Notes: generated by a model from the sequence alone, not told the origin. Counted from the stretch's first letter, positions 19,044 to 27,615 are shown. The stretch: 64,000 nt of DNA from an uncultured Prevotellaceae bacterium (GCA_902762325.1 CACWNV010000008.1:110173-174172); one strand, 5' to 3'. Numbers and translations are program-made.

Positions 19044-19967
19044 TTACTCTTTCAGTTTATCAAAGACATTCATGATGTGTTCCAGTTCCTCCTCGTCGGC
19101 AAATGGAATCGTAATCTTTCCCTTGCCTTTTGGGGAACAGGTCATCTGTACTTTGGCATTGAAAAACATGCCCAGCCGCTTCTTTAGGACGTTGAACTCT
19201 TCTGGGAGCTGTGACTTTGCCATGATTTTCTTCTTGCCGCTTTCAATGTCTTCTCCGTTTTTCAGTTGCTGTGCCATCTCTTCCACCTTACGGACTGAGT
19301 AGCCATGCTTCTGTATTTCCTTGAACAGCTTTATCTGGAGAGAAGGACTGTCGACAGCCAGCAGTGCGCGGGCATGTCCCATGTCAATCTCTTTCTTTTG
19401 CAGTGCCATTTGCACTTGTGCGGGCAGTTTCAGCAGTCTCAGGTAATTGGTAATGGCAGTACGGCTTTTACCCACCCGTTCACTGACTTTTTCCTGCGTC
19501 ATCCCGCTTTGTTGGAGCAGGTGCTCATAGGCGAGGGCGATTTCAATGGCATTCAGGTCTTCACGCTGGATGTTCTCTACCAATGCCATCTCCATCACAT
19601 TCTCATCATTGATGGTGCGGATATAGGCAGGAATGGTTGTGAGACCAGCCAGTTGCGATGCTCTCCAGCGACGCTCACCGGCTATGATCTGGAATCGGTT
19701 TTCAGCCACCTGTCGCAATGTGATAGGCTGGATGATACCGATCTGCTGGATGCTGATAGCCAGTTCCTGTAGGGCTTCCGGGTCAAATTCGTGGCGAGGC
19801 TGGTTAGGATTTGCTTCTATCAGGTCGATGGATATTTCGTTAATGGTAGAGCTCCCCTGAGCATTTACGCCAGTCGTGTCTATGAGTGCATCAAGGCCTT
19901 TGCCCCGTTCGATGTCGTCGAGACCTCTTCCTAAAACACTTTTGTTGTACTTTTTGTGTACTGCCAT
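19044..19967 (-). CDS. parB: Chromosome-partitioning protein ParB
   Basis: CTP-dependent DNA clamp that loads at parS sites and guides origin segregation with ParA. Seen: 307 residues. N-terminal CTPase domain ~40-140: IEANPNQPRHEFDPEALQELA, then the GERRWRAS box (IIAGERRWRASQLAG) and ENIQREDLNAIE. A helix-turn-helix domain follows (MTQEKVSERVGKSRTAITNYLRLLKLP). The C-terminal dimerisation part ends ELEHIMNVFDKLKE. It starts 3 nt after the parA stop. No parS palindrome of the usual kind was found next to the operon. Confidence 0.96.
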   Translation of the reverse strand: MAVHKKYNKSVLGRGLDDIERGKGLDALIDTTGVNAQGSSTINEISIDLIEANPNQPRHEFDPEALQELAISIQQIGIIQPITLRQVAENRFQIIAGERRWRASQLAGLTTIPAYIRTINDENVMEMALVENIQREDLNAIEIALAYEHLLQQSGMTQEKVSERVGKSRTAITNYLRLLKLPAQVQMALQKKEIDMGHARALLAVDSPSLQIKLFKEIQKHGYSVRKVEEMAQQLKNGEDIESGKKKIMAKSQLPEEFNVLKKRLGMFFNAKVQMTCSPKGKGKITIPFADEEELEHIMNVFDKLKE

Positions 19968-19970
19968 GAT

Positions 19971-20735
19971 TTATTCGTTCTTTTTGATGATTTCTTTGGC
20001 CAATGCCAGATGATTTTTTGCGCCGGTAGAATCGGCATCGTAGAGGATGACGGGAAGACCGTGACTCGGGCTCTCACTTAGTTTGACGTTGCGTTGAATG
20101 ACCGTTTTGAAGACCAGTTCCTGAAAGTGACGTTTCACTTCATCGTAGATTTGGTTTGCCAGACGCAGACGACTGTCATACATTGTCAGGAGGAATCCTT
20201 CTATTTCAAGCTTCGGATTCAGCTTGCTCTTGATGATTTTGATGGTGTTGAGCAACTTGCTGATTCCTTCCAGTGCAAAGTATTCACACTGTACTGGTAT
20301 GATGACAGAGTCGGCAGCGGTCAGAGCATTTACAGTGATAAGACCGAGTGACGGGCTGCAGTCAATTAAGATATAATCATATTCTTGGCTGATCGGCTCG
20401 AGGAATCTCTTCACTACTTTCTCACGGCTTTCCAGATTCAGCATCTCAATCTCTGCTCCCACAAGGTCGATGTGGCTGGGTATGATGTCTAATCCGTCGA
20501 TGTCGGTGGTGTAAATGGCGTCGCGAACGTCAGCTTTATCAATGAGACACTCATAGAGTGAGCAGTCAACTTCCTTGATGTCCACGCCCAATCCACTGGA
20601 AGCATTGGCCTGTGGATCGGCATCAACCACAAGTACCGACTTCTCTAAAGTTGCCAGTGATGCAGCCAGATTAATCGTGGTGGTCGTTTTTCCCACGCCA
20701 CCTTTTTGATTAGCTAATGCGATGATTTTTGCCAT
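19971..20735 (-). CDS. parA: Chromosome-partitioning ATPase ParA (Soj)
   Basis: Walker-type ATPase that forms the nucleoid-bound gradient moved by ParB. Seen: 254 residues, starting MAKIIALANQKGGVGKTTTT, with the deviant Walker A KGGVGKT, switch I VDADPQANASSGLGV and Walker B YILIDCSPSLGLI. Short N-terminus, so no autorepressor HTH: the chromosomal type. First gene of the minus-strand run parA-parB-DUF5683-mltD-rel, and divergent from surE across a 136-bp region that carries one promoter box for each direction. Confidence 0.97.
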   Translation of the reverse strand: MAKIIALANQKGGVGKTTTTINLAASLATLEKSVLVVDADPQANASSGLGVDIKEVDCSLYECLIDKADVRDAIYTTDIDGLDIIPSHIDLVGAEIEMLNLESREKVVKRFLEPISQEYDYILIDCSPSLGLITVNALTAADSVIIPVQCEYFALEGISKLLNTIKIIKSKLNPKLEIEGFLLTMYDSRLRLANQIYDEVKRHFQELVFKTVIQRNVKLSESPSHGLPVILYDADSTGAKNHLALAKEIIKKNE

Positions 20736-20790
20736 GTTGTCAATCTTTTAACCTGATGGACATATTCTCCATCACATGATATTTAGTGTG

Positions 20791-20798
20791 CAAAGTTA
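20791..20798 (-). promoter_or_regulatory. parA operon promoter -7 box
   Basis: TAACTTTG on the minus strand, 55 nt before the parA ATG. The leader contains a small inverted repeat, GATGGA (20755-20760) with TCCATC (20768-20773). Confidence 0.55.
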
Positions 20799-20840
20799 CA
20801 TATTTTATGTGAGAAATATGTATTTTAAAACCTTTTTTCG

Positions 20841-20848
20841 TACTTTTG
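20841..20848 (+). promoter_or_regulatory. surE promoter -7 box
   Basis: TACTTTTG, 23 nt before the surE ATG at 20872; it excludes the earlier in-frame ATG at 20776. Confidence 0.6.
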
Positions 20849-20871
20849 CACTCAAATTAATTATTTCAGGT

Positions 20872-21639
20872 ATGGATAAAAGGAGACAACTGATATTGAT
20901 TTCCAATGATGACGGCTACCATTCTAATGGTATCAGAGCTTTGGTTAGTATGGTGAAAGACTTGGCAGATGTGCTCGTATGTGCACCAGAAGGAGCTCGT
21001 TCCGGGTACTCGTGTGCCTTTTCAGCTGCAGACTATCTTCGCCTGAAACGTCGGAAGGATATTGAAGGTGTAGAGACATGGTCGTGTTCGGGAACACCGG
21101 TCGACTGCGTGAAGCTTGCCATTGACCAGTTATGCGACGGCAGAATGCCTGATATGGTCATCGGGGGCATCAATCACGGAGACAATTCCACCGTGAACAA
21201 TCATTATAGCGGTACAATGGGGGTTGCTATGGAAGGCTGCCTGAAATATATTCCTTCCATCGCTTTTTCTTCTTGTTACTATGATGAACAGGCTAATCTT
21301 GAGCCTTTGCGCCCTTATGTAAGGGCAATCGTTCGCAAGGTGTTAACTGAGGGATTGCCAAAAGGGGTCTGTCTGAATGTCAATTTCCCCGCCCGTGAAC
21401 AATTCGAAGGATTACGTATCTGTCGTATGACGTTTGGCCGTTGGATTAATGAGGTAGTGAAGGAACACCATCCCCGTGGCTTCGACTATTTCTGGATGGT
21501 AGGAGAGTATCACAATGACGAACCAGATGCTGAAGATACCGACCAGTGGGCTCTCAAGCATGGCTTTGTGGCTGTCACTCCTACAAAGATGGATGTCACA
21601 GACTACGACTTGCTCAATAAACTCCAGTTTGATGTTTAA
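20872..21639 (+). CDS. surE: 5'/3'-nucleotidase SurE
   Basis: Metal-dependent nucleoside monophosphatase of the cytoplasm. Seen: 255 residues from MDKRRQLILISNDDGYHSNG, with the metal-binding DD pair at the N-terminus (~12-13), GYSCAFSA, CSGTPVDCVKLAI and IGGINHGDNSTVNNHYSGTMGVA, all family motifs. Length matches the family. It is followed 24 nt later by lpxB on the same strand, so the two probably form an operon. Known: surE is a survival/stationary-phase gene in Proteobacteria. Why it sits with lpxB here is not evident from the sequence. Confidence 0.95.
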   Translation: MDKRRQLILISNDDGYHSNGIRALVSMVKDLADVLVCAPEGARSGYSCAFSAADYLRLKRRKDIEGVETWSCSGTPVDCVKLAIDQLCDGRMPDMVIGGINHGDNSTVNNHYSGTMGVAMEGCLKYIPSIAFSSCYYDEQANLEPLRPYVRAIVRKVLTEGLPKGVCLNVNFPAREQFEGLRICRMTFGRWINEVVKEHHPRGFDYFWMVGEYHNDEPDAEDTDQWALKHGFVAVTPTKMDVTDYDLLNKLQFDV

Positions 21640-21663
21640 TAACGACTAAGCCGGCAGCGAGGT

Positions 21664-22815
21664 ATGAAATATTATCTGATAGTGGGAGAGGCTTCGGGTG
21701 ATCTCCATGCGTCACACTTGATGATGTCTTTGAAAAAAGAGGACAAAGAAGCGGACTTTCGTTTCTTTGGCGGTGACTTGATGGAGCGTGTCGGCGGCAC
21801 ACAGGTGAAGCATTACAAGGAACTTGCCTACATGGGATTCGGACCTGTGCTTCTTCATCTGCGTACCATCTTCCGTAACATGGCAATGTGCAAGCAGGAT
21901 ATTGTCAGCTGGCACCCTGATGTGGTGATTCTCGTCGACTATCCAGGGTTTAATCTGAACATTGCTAAGTACCTGAAACAGAACACTTCCATTCCTGTCT
22001 ACTATTATATTTCTCCTAAGATATGGGCATGGAAGGAATATCGCATAAAGAATATCAAGCGGGATATTGACCACTTGTTTTCCATCCTTCCCTTTGAGGT
22101 TCCTTTCTTTGAGGAAAAACATCAGTATCCTATTCATTATGTGGGGAATCCCACGGCAGATGAAGTCCGGAAGTTTAAGAGTGACTATTGTGAAACTTTC
22201 GGACAATTTATACAGAGAAACCGACTTGATGATAAACCGATTATCGCATTATTAGCCGGAAGCAGGAAGCAGGAAATCAAGGGCAACCTTCCTGAGATGA
22301 TACAAGTTGCCGAAGGTTTCGGTGACTATCAGATGGTGTTGGCGGGTGCCCCTTCCATTGATGACGACTATTATGCTCAGTTCATCAAGGGGACTCGTGT
22401 AAAGATGGTCCACAATGACACCTACGCGTTGCTGTCCCATGCCACGGTGGCTCTGGTCACGAGTGGTACGGCAACGCTTGAGACAGCCTTGTTCAATGTC
22501 CCGCAAGTCGTTTGCTATGCGACGCCCTTGCCTCGCATCTACCGTTTCGGTTTTAATCATATTCTGAAGGTGAAATATATCTCTCTGGTTAATCTGATAG
22601 CCGACAAGGAGGTAGTAAAGGAATTGTTTGCCGACCGTTTTAAGGTTGACCTTATTCGGGAGGAACTGAACGGGCTGTTCCCTGGAAGTGCAGCCAGAGA
22701 GGAAATGTTGGCAGGATATGAAGAAGTGCATCGCCGGTTGGGGAATGCTGTTGCACCGGATAATGCCGCCCGCATTATCTATGAGCTATTACTAAATAAC
22801 GTGAGTTCGACGTAA
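21664..22815 (+). CDS. lpxB: Lipid-A-disaccharide synthase LpxB
   Basis: Joins UDP-diacylglucosamine and lipid X to give the tetraacyl disaccharide of lipid A, at the inner face of the inner membrane. Seen: 383 residues, starting MKYYLIVGEASGDLHASHLM. The N-terminal GEASGD motif, GFGPVLLHL, VDYPGFNLNIAKYLK, YYISPKIWAWKEYRIKNIK and the C-terminal GT-B nucleotide-sugar part (LLAGSRKQEIKGNLP, LVTSGTATLETALFNVPQVVCY) are all present. Family-typical length. Second gene after surE. About 175 nt of ordinary, featureless sequence separate it from the tRNA on the other strand. Confidence 0.97.
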   Translation: MKYYLIVGEASGDLHASHLMMSLKKEDKEADFRFFGGDLMERVGGTQVKHYKELAYMGFGPVLLHLRTIFRNMAMCKQDIVSWHPDVVILVDYPGFNLNIAKYLKQNTSIPVYYYISPKIWAWKEYRIKNIKRDIDHLFSILPFEVPFFEEKHQYPIHYVGNPTADEVRKFKSDYCETFGQFIQRNRLDDKPIIALLAGSRKQEIKGNLPEMIQVAEGFGDYQMVLAGAPSIDDDYYAQFIKGTRVKMVHNDTYALLSHATVALVTSGTATLETALFNVPQVVCYATPLPRIYRFGFNHILKVKYISLVNLIADKEVVKELFADRFKVDLIREELNGLFPGSAAREEMLAGYEEVHRRLGNAVAPDNAARIIYELLLNNVSST

Positions 22816-22991
22816 GACATGGTGGAGGATGTGGAGGAACGAACGTAGTATTTATTTCCGCCTCGCAAATGATACATTTAGAGAGCGTAAACGATACGTT
22901 AAGACATCATAGACAATATGTTTGTGAATTCCAATTCTAAGACTGTCAGATTTCGTCGAACTCAAATTAAATAAGGTGAATCTTTAAATAG

Positions 22992-23066
22992 TAGGGACGA
23001 TCGGGCTCGAACCGATGACCTCTGCAATGTGACTGCAGCGCTCTAAACCAACTGGGCTACGCCCCT
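22992..23066 (-). tRNA. tRNA-Val (anticodon CAC)
   Basis: A 75-nt cloverleaf on the minus strand. Acceptor AGGGGCG pairs with CGTCCCT with one G-U. D arm GCCC/GAGC has one mismatch. Anticodon stem CTGCA/TGCAG has the loop GTCACAT, giving CAC. T arm ATCGG-TTCGAGC-CCGAT. CCA is not encoded. The isotype is read from the anticodon; the G32/T38 loop is slightly odd. Confidence 0.9.
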
Positions 23067-23087
23067 ATTATTTATTGTTAGCGGATG

Positions 23088-23119
23088 CAAAAATACATAA
23101 TCTGTTTCAAACTACCAAA
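23088..23119 (-). promoter_or_regulatory. tRNA-Val promoter
   Basis: -33 TTTG (minus, 23116-23119) and -7 TATTTTTG (23088-23095) are separated by 20 nt, a close match to the Bacteroidota consensus, 21 nt before the tRNA. Confidence 0.6.
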
Positions 23120-23169
23120 AAAGTTTGAGAGTTTTTTCCTCCTTTTGGAAAATAAAGGCTAACGTATAC

Positions 23170-24321
23170 TTATTTCCTGCGATAGAAGAAGCTGCCCACA
23201 GCAAGCAGTATGATGAGCAGGGTCACGATGAATGCCCATACATTGGTGACACGCGAGGTGGCGGCGATGGTGAAAGTGCCGGGGATGAGGCGTTCTCCCG
23301 TCAGGTGGTAGCGGATGATGTCGCCATCAATAATGCCGATACCGCTGTCGATGGGTTTGCCTGGCATCACGAGGTCGTACGGAAAATTTAACATCCCGAG
23401 GAGCTTGTAGCCGTTATACTTATTGACGATAGCGCTGTCCAGTCGCTCGTTGTCTTGCAGGATGGGCGTGTAGGCGTCGGAATGATAGAAGTCCCGCAGA
23501 ATGTTAATGATCTGCTTGCCCGAGTCAAGTGCGTCGATATTGATGTTGAGCACGGCAGGAACGCTGAAGAAGGAATCGCGCAGGGCAAGGAAACGCTCGC
23601 GGCTGACGGGAGGATTCTTCACCTCGTCGTAGTAGTCCTCGCCAATGCTTTGATAGACATGCGCAAAGAAATTGACGGCGAGCCATTGGCTCACCTTCGG
23701 TTCTATGCGGTCGAGCAGCTCCTTCTGCTCAGCCCCGTTCAGTCCCAGCGTCATATCGGGCTGGCCTGTGAACCAGTAGGAGGCACTGTCGGTACCGATA
23801 AACTGTTCGATGGGCACGGGGAAAGAGTGCGACGTGGGATAGGAAAAGGTTTCCTGAAAAGTATAGTCGGTGTAGAACCATTTGAAATGTCTATCGAGTT
23901 TGCTCTCAGCCTTGAACAACATCTGAATCACCCGTGTCAACGAGTCGCTCATCTCGCTGACCGACTGGAACTGCCGTTTGGCGTGCAGGTACACCGTGTA
24001 GCGGATGGGTTGGTCGGGATAGGCATTCTTCAGACTGTCCAACTGCTTCTGAGTCATAGGCACAGGATGGCGAACGGAGTCTTCGCCAGTCACCGACCAA
24101 GTGCGTTCCCAGTCGGTGCCAAAGTTGATGTTTTCATCCCTCAACGGTTCATCGGGCTTGGTCATCAGTCCTTCCTCGGAAACATTATAGGAAATTTCAC
24201 GACTGCACGTGCCGTCTTCATTGATGATGGTCAGCATACGGGAGTCTCTTTTACCGCAAGATGCCAATAGCATCGCAATGGTTGTAGCAACTATCAGTAA
24301 GTTATTCGTCTTCATTTTCAT
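23170..24321 (-). CDS. Lipoprotein with C-terminal membrane anchor, unknown function
   Basis: Not recognised. Seen: 383 residues. The N-terminal signal ends in a lipobox (AMLLASCGKRD, Cys ~22). A long soluble region has no repeats or catalytic motif that I can name, and includes RQFQSVSEMSDSLTRVIQMLF and QKELLDRIEPKVSQWLAVNFFAHVYQ. Near the C-terminus a hydrophobic segment (NVWAFIVTLLIILLAVGSFFY) ends FYRRK, so both ends could be membrane-attached. Its start overlaps the end of the sigma-factor gene by 20 nt, implying translational coupling. Inferred: it works with the membrane-tethered sigma factor, perhaps as a signal or partner protein. Guanine/cytosine content is visibly higher here than in the flanking non-coding DNA. 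Confidence 0.75.
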   Translation of the reverse strand: MKMKTNNLLIVATTIAMLLASCGKRDSRMLTIINEDGTCSREISYNVSEEGLMTKPDEPLRDENINFGTDWERTWSVTGEDSVRHPVPMTQKQLDSLKNAYPDQPIRYTVYLHAKRQFQSVSEMSDSLTRVIQMLFKAESKLDRHFKWFYTDYTFQETFSYPTSHSFPVPIEQFIGTDSASYWFTGQPDMTLGLNGAEQKELLDRIEPKVSQWLAVNFFAHVYQSIGEDYYDEVKNPPVSRERFLALRDSFFSVPAVLNINIDALDSGKQIINILRDFYHSDAYTPILQDNERLDSAIVNKYNGYKLLGMLNFPYDLVMPGKPIDSGIGIIDGDIIRYHLTGERLIPGTFTIAATSRVTNVWAFIVTLLIILLAVGSFFYRRK

Positions 24322-25036
24322 CTCTCATTTGTTTTATTCGTTGGTAAATAGTGGGCTTGGCTTTTCGCCGTTCCAGATAGCACGTCAGTTGTTCCAGGGG
24401 CGTTCCTTCTGTGCAGTAGGGAGGCTGAGGTGCAGGCTCTTTCTTTTCCACCTTTTTATAAATATGTGCTGTTTTGGGCTTTTCCTTTGGTTCTTGTTGC
24501 AGCCAGAGATACAGTCCTACCAGATAGACGGCTGCAGTTGACAGGATGATGCGCAGGGCAATGATGACCTTACGCCGTGCTGCCGAGACCATCGCGGCAA
24601 CCGAGGTCTTCGGGATACCCGTCTGTGCGGCAATTTCCTCCGTCGTCAGGTCGTCGGTGTGTCGCATCTCGAAGAGCTGCCGTTCGCGAGGCTTCAGTTG
24701 TGACATCGCCTCTGCCAACATCCGTTGCATGTCCTCTGCCTCTAACTGTGCCTGTGGCGAGTCATCGGCCTCCAGTTGCTGCATCAGTTGCATATCAATG
24801 TCCACGCTTTGATGTTGTTTCCGGTAAAGGCTTATGCAGCAGTTCTTAGCTACCCTGACAGCCAATGCCTCCACATTCCGTTCCGTGTCGATGTGCTCAC
24901 AGTAGCGCCATAGTTGTACCATTGTCTCCTGCGCTGCATCCTCGGCATCCTGACGGGAACCGAAGAAGCCGAGGCAGACTTCCAGTACTCTCTGGCGCAG
25001 TTGTGGGGCGATATGTTCGAATTCTGAGCGTGTCAT
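24302..25036 (-). CDS. ECF-type RNA polymerase sigma factor with C-terminal transmembrane segment
   Basis: Seen: 244 residues. Region 2 is at ~5-75 (GSRQDAEDAAQETMVQLWRYC, the core-binding segment). Region 4 is at ~108-158 (LKPRERQLFEMRHTDDLTTEEIAAQTGIPKTSV, a good HTH). Immediately after the recognition helix, residues ~158-179 (IIALRIILSTAAVYLVGLYL) form a likely membrane span, followed by a ~65-residue charged tail (EPKEKPK, KKVEKKEPAPQPP). Ordinary ECF sigmas of this phylum stop at ~180-195 residues. Inferred: a membrane-tethered sigma factor, possibly freed by proteolysis, or a built-in anti-sigma arrangement. The lipoprotein gene overlaps its 3' end. No separate FecR-type anti-sigma gene is nearby. 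Confidence 0.85.
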   Translation of the reverse strand: MTRSEFEHIAPQLRQRVLEVCLGFFGSRQDAEDAAQETMVQLWRYCEHIDTERNVEALAVRVAKNCCISLYRKQHQSVDIDMQLMQQLEADDSPQAQLEAEDMQRMLAEAMSQLKPRERQLFEMRHTDDLTTEEIAAQTGIPKTSVAAMVSAARRKVIIALRIILSTAAVYLVGLYLWLQQEPKEKPKTAHIYKKVEKKEPAPQPPYCTEGTPLEQLTCYLERRKAKPTIYQRIKQMRDENEDE

Positions 25037-25178
25037 ACACTTATAATACGCAAAGAATACGAAATTATTAAGTCGGATATTGAATTTCTTTCCAATGATG
25101 TTTCGTTAATTACTAATAACCCGCTGCCGATTACTAAGAATGAATGTTAAAGAATCGGCGTTTTTGTGTTTTTTTCTT

Positions 25179-25212
25179 CTACTAACTTTTTAGTTTTCTA
25201 AACTATTAGTAA
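25179..25212. promoter_or_regulatory. Candidate BlaI-type operator upstream of the repressor gene
   Basis: An imperfect inverted repeat, CTACTAACTTTTTAG and CTAAACTATTAGTAA, whose outer ACTAA/TTAGT and inner TTAG/CTAA parts match. It ends 32 nt before the repressor ATG and spans the promoter region. Known: BlaI/MecI repressors bind TACTA...TAGTA palindromes. Autoregulation is inferred. Confidence 0.5.
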
Positions 25213-25244
25213 TTTAGCCCTTGGAAACCAGAAAAGCAAGATGT

Positions 25245-25628
25245 ATGCAGCAGAAGACACTTACCAAAGGCGAAATGCAGGTGATGAATATCCTGTGGGA
25301 TATGCAGCGTGGAGCCTGCGTGGCTGACATTCAGAGGCAGTTCCCTGAACCGCAGCCCGCCTATACCACCATTGCCACGTTTCTGAAGATCATGGAGCAG
25401 AAGTGCTTCGTGGAAAAGCGCAAGAGCGGAAGCGGTAAGACGTTTGTCTATTCTCCGCTCCTGACACGTGAGCGTTATCGCCGGCTGGTGATGGACGACG
25501 TGAAGAACACATTCTTTGGAGGCTCCGTGAAATCGCTCGTGTCTTTCTTTGCCGAGGAGGACGAGCTGACACAGGAGGATGTCAACGAGATACTTGCCAT
25601 ACTTAAAAACCGTTGCCATGCTTACTGA
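25245..25628 (+). CDS. BlaI/MecI/CopY-family transcriptional repressor
   Basis: Seen: 127 residues from MQQKTLTKGEMQVMNILWDM. A winged helix-turn-helix is at ~5-75 (AYTTIATFLKIMEQKCFVEKRKSGSGKTFVYSPLL is the recognition helix and wing), with a C-terminal dimerisation part. An in-frame TTG at 25221 is a possible longer start, but the ATG fits the family start. Known: these repressors bind palindromic operators and are cleaved after activation of a partner M56 metalloprotease. Here the partner gene overlaps it by 11 nt. Inferred: the pair forms a signal-responsive switch. No beta-lactamase gene is present, so the regulated target is unknown. Confidence 0.92.
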   Translation: MQQKTLTKGEMQVMNILWDMQRGACVADIQRQFPEPQPAYTTIATFLKIMEQKCFVEKRKSGSGKTFVYSPLLTRERYRRLVMDDVKNTFFGGSVKSLVSFFAEEDELTQEDVNEILAILKNRCHAY

Positions 25629-27483
25629 CCTGATATTCTACGACCTGAAGGTGGCGGCACTGATAGCCGTGTTCTACCTCTTTTATATGCTACTGCTGGC
25701 ACGCGAGACCACGCACACGCTGAACCGTGCGGTGCTGCTCTCTGGTATCGCCCTTTCCGTGGTGTTACCCCTGTGCATCATCAAGTTTCACCATACGGAA
25801 GTGGTGGAATATAGTATGCCGTCTGTGACGGTAGCTTCTAATGTCAGCGCTGCCCTGCCACAGCCAATGGAACAGAGCTTTGACTGGACGGTTCTTCTGA
25901 CCGTAATCCTGCTTTCAGGCACTCTTCTCCGTCTGTTCTTTATCGCACTGAGTTACAGAATACTGAACAAGATGATTCGTGATAGCGAAAAGCACACGTT
26001 GCCATCAGGCACTCGCGTCTGTGTGGTCGATGCCCCCATAGCCCCGTTTTCGTGGATGCGAAACGTCGTCCTTTCACGTGCCGACTGGCTGTCGCAATCC
26101 GATTCTATCCTCGCTCACGAAGAGGCGCATGTGCGCCATCATCATAGCTACGACGTTGTGGTCGTAGAAGTGCTCACGGCTCTGCAATGGTTCAATCCCG
26201 TGGTGTGGTTCCTCCGTCAGGAGTTGCGCACGCTCCACGAGTATGAGGCCGACGCATCCGTCCTCTCACACGGCTTCGATGAAAGTCAGTATATCCACCT
26301 GCTGATGCAGAAAGCGACGGGCATTAAGGCCTGTGCTCTCGCTAACGGCATCCACACACCCAAAACTAAAAAACGAATTATTATGATGCTTAAAACAAAA
26401 TCAAAGCGAAGCACATGGCTCAAAGCCTTGTATATCGTACCCATTGTCCTCGTCTCACTCGCCATGTCGGCAAAGACTGTGACTGATTACGAAGTGAGAA
26501 CACCGCAGAAGAAAACAGTAGTGAAGAAAGGTCGCAAGGAAGCTCAAGTGAAGATGAGAGGCACGACCATTGAAGTGAAGACCGAAGCAGAACCGACAGC
26601 AGGCCGTCCGTTTGCATTGCATGCCGTCGTTGACCAATATGGTCGAATCACAGGACTTTCGAGCGAAGGCGAGCCTGATTCCAGACAACCCTTAGAGTTT
26701 ACCATTGGCCGGATATTCTTCGATGACCGCGTAGCCACGCTCGAGGAAGTTATGAATCGTAAATCGCTTGGTTATGAGTTGTATGAAATCATTCATCGTC
26801 CTAATTCTGCAGGTGATCCGAAGTGGAACTACAAAGACAAAGAAGGCATTCTCGTCTTCCATCAGAAGAAGCAAGTGGCGAAGGATGCCCCGAAGCTGAT
26901 ATTTGGCGAATCGAATGATCCTGAACCTCTGTTCGTACTTAATGGTAAAGTAGCCACAAGGGAAAAGGTGATGGCACTTGATCAGAGTTCCATCGATAAC
27001 ATTAGTGTGATAAAAAATGAAGATACTTTGAAAGAATATGCCAAGCATTTCAATGCCGACACCTCGAATGGTATTATCTTTGTCAACACTAAGGATTATG
27101 TCAAGAATGGTGGTAGCAAGGAATTAGTCTCAGTTCGTGTGAAAGCGAAAAAACCGCAAAATGAGGAAAAAGTCTTTGATGTGGTGGAGAACATGCCGAG
27201 TTTTCCAGGTGGCGCGGTAAAAATGATGGAATACCTGATGACGAACGTTCGTTATCCCGAGGCAGCTCATGAGGCTGGCATTCAAGGACGTGTCGTCGTG
27301 AACTTCATCGTTGAGCCCGATGGCACCATCAGCAATGCCAATGTAGTGAGGAGTGTAAGTGAAGAACTGGATGCAGAGGCTATTCGCGTCGTTGAGAATA
27401 TGCCGAAATGGAAGCCTGGTATGCAGAATGGTAAAGAGGTACGCGTGAAGTACAACATCCCCGTCTCATTCCGTCTGAATTAA
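25618..27483 (+). CDS. M56-family (BlaR1/MecR1-type) sensor metallopeptidase with TonB C-terminal domain
   Basis: Seen: 621 residues. N-terminal membrane helices are at ~8-30, 40-55 and 100-120. The cytosolic zinc-protease motif HEEAH is at ~167 (SILAHEEAHVRHHHS), with the third ligand in LHEYEADASVL. A further membrane helix (~275-290, ALYIVPIVLVSLAMS) precedes a periplasmic region. That region holds a TonB-receptor plug-like stretch (VLNGKVATREKVMALD, SIDNISVIKNEDTLKEYA), then a TonB_C domain (~535-621, YPEAAHEAGIQGRVVVNFIVEPDGT). Known: BlaR1 relatives cleave their BlaI partner after sensing a periplasmic signal; the TonB-ended form is common in Bacteroidota. It starts within the repressor gene (11-nt overlap). 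The ligand is unknown; no penicillin-binding sensor domain is seen. Confidence 0.9.
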   Translation: MLTDLIFYDLKVAALIAVFYLFYMLLLARETTHTLNRAVLLSGIALSVVLPLCIIKFHHTEVVEYSMPSVTVASNVSAALPQPMEQSFDWTVLLTVILLSGTLLRLFFIALSYRILNKMIRDSEKHTLPSGTRVCVVDAPIAPFSWMRNVVLSRADWLSQSDSILAHEEAHVRHHHSYDVVVVEVLTALQWFNPVVWFLRQELRTLHEYEADASVLSHGFDESQYIHLLMQKATGIKACALANGIHTPKTKKRIIMMLKTKSKRSTWLKALYIVPIVLVSLAMSAKTVTDYEVRTPQKKTVVKKGRKEAQVKMRGTTIEVKTEAEPTAGRPFALHAVVDQYGRITGLSSEGEPDSRQPLEFTIGRIFFDDRVATLEEVMNRKSLGYELYEIIHRPNSAGDPKWNYKDKEGILVFHQKKQVAKDAPKLIFGESNDPEPLFVLNGKVATREKVMALDQSSIDNISVIKNEDTLKEYAKHFNADTSNGIIFVNTKDYVKNGGSKELVSVRVKAKKPQNEEKVFDVVENMPSFPGGAVKMMEYLMTNVRYPEAAHEAGIQGRVVVNFIVEPDGTISNANVVRSVSEELDAEAIRVVENMPKWKPGMQNGKEVRVKYNIPVSFRLN

Positions 27484-27615
27484 GGAGATAGAGGAAGGAG
27501 GAAGGTCGAAGTTTAGAAGATAAAGGAAGAAATGTGACTTCGCCACGAAGATAAAAGGCTATAGTTTAATAGAGATAAGTAATGCCTTACAGCAAAAGAT
27601 GACAATGGTGTTGAT

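Noticed and set aside
25221-25244. TTG start for the BlaI-type repressor
   Set aside because: Possible, but it lies just past the operator, and the extra residues are not family-like; the ATG at 25245 fits better.
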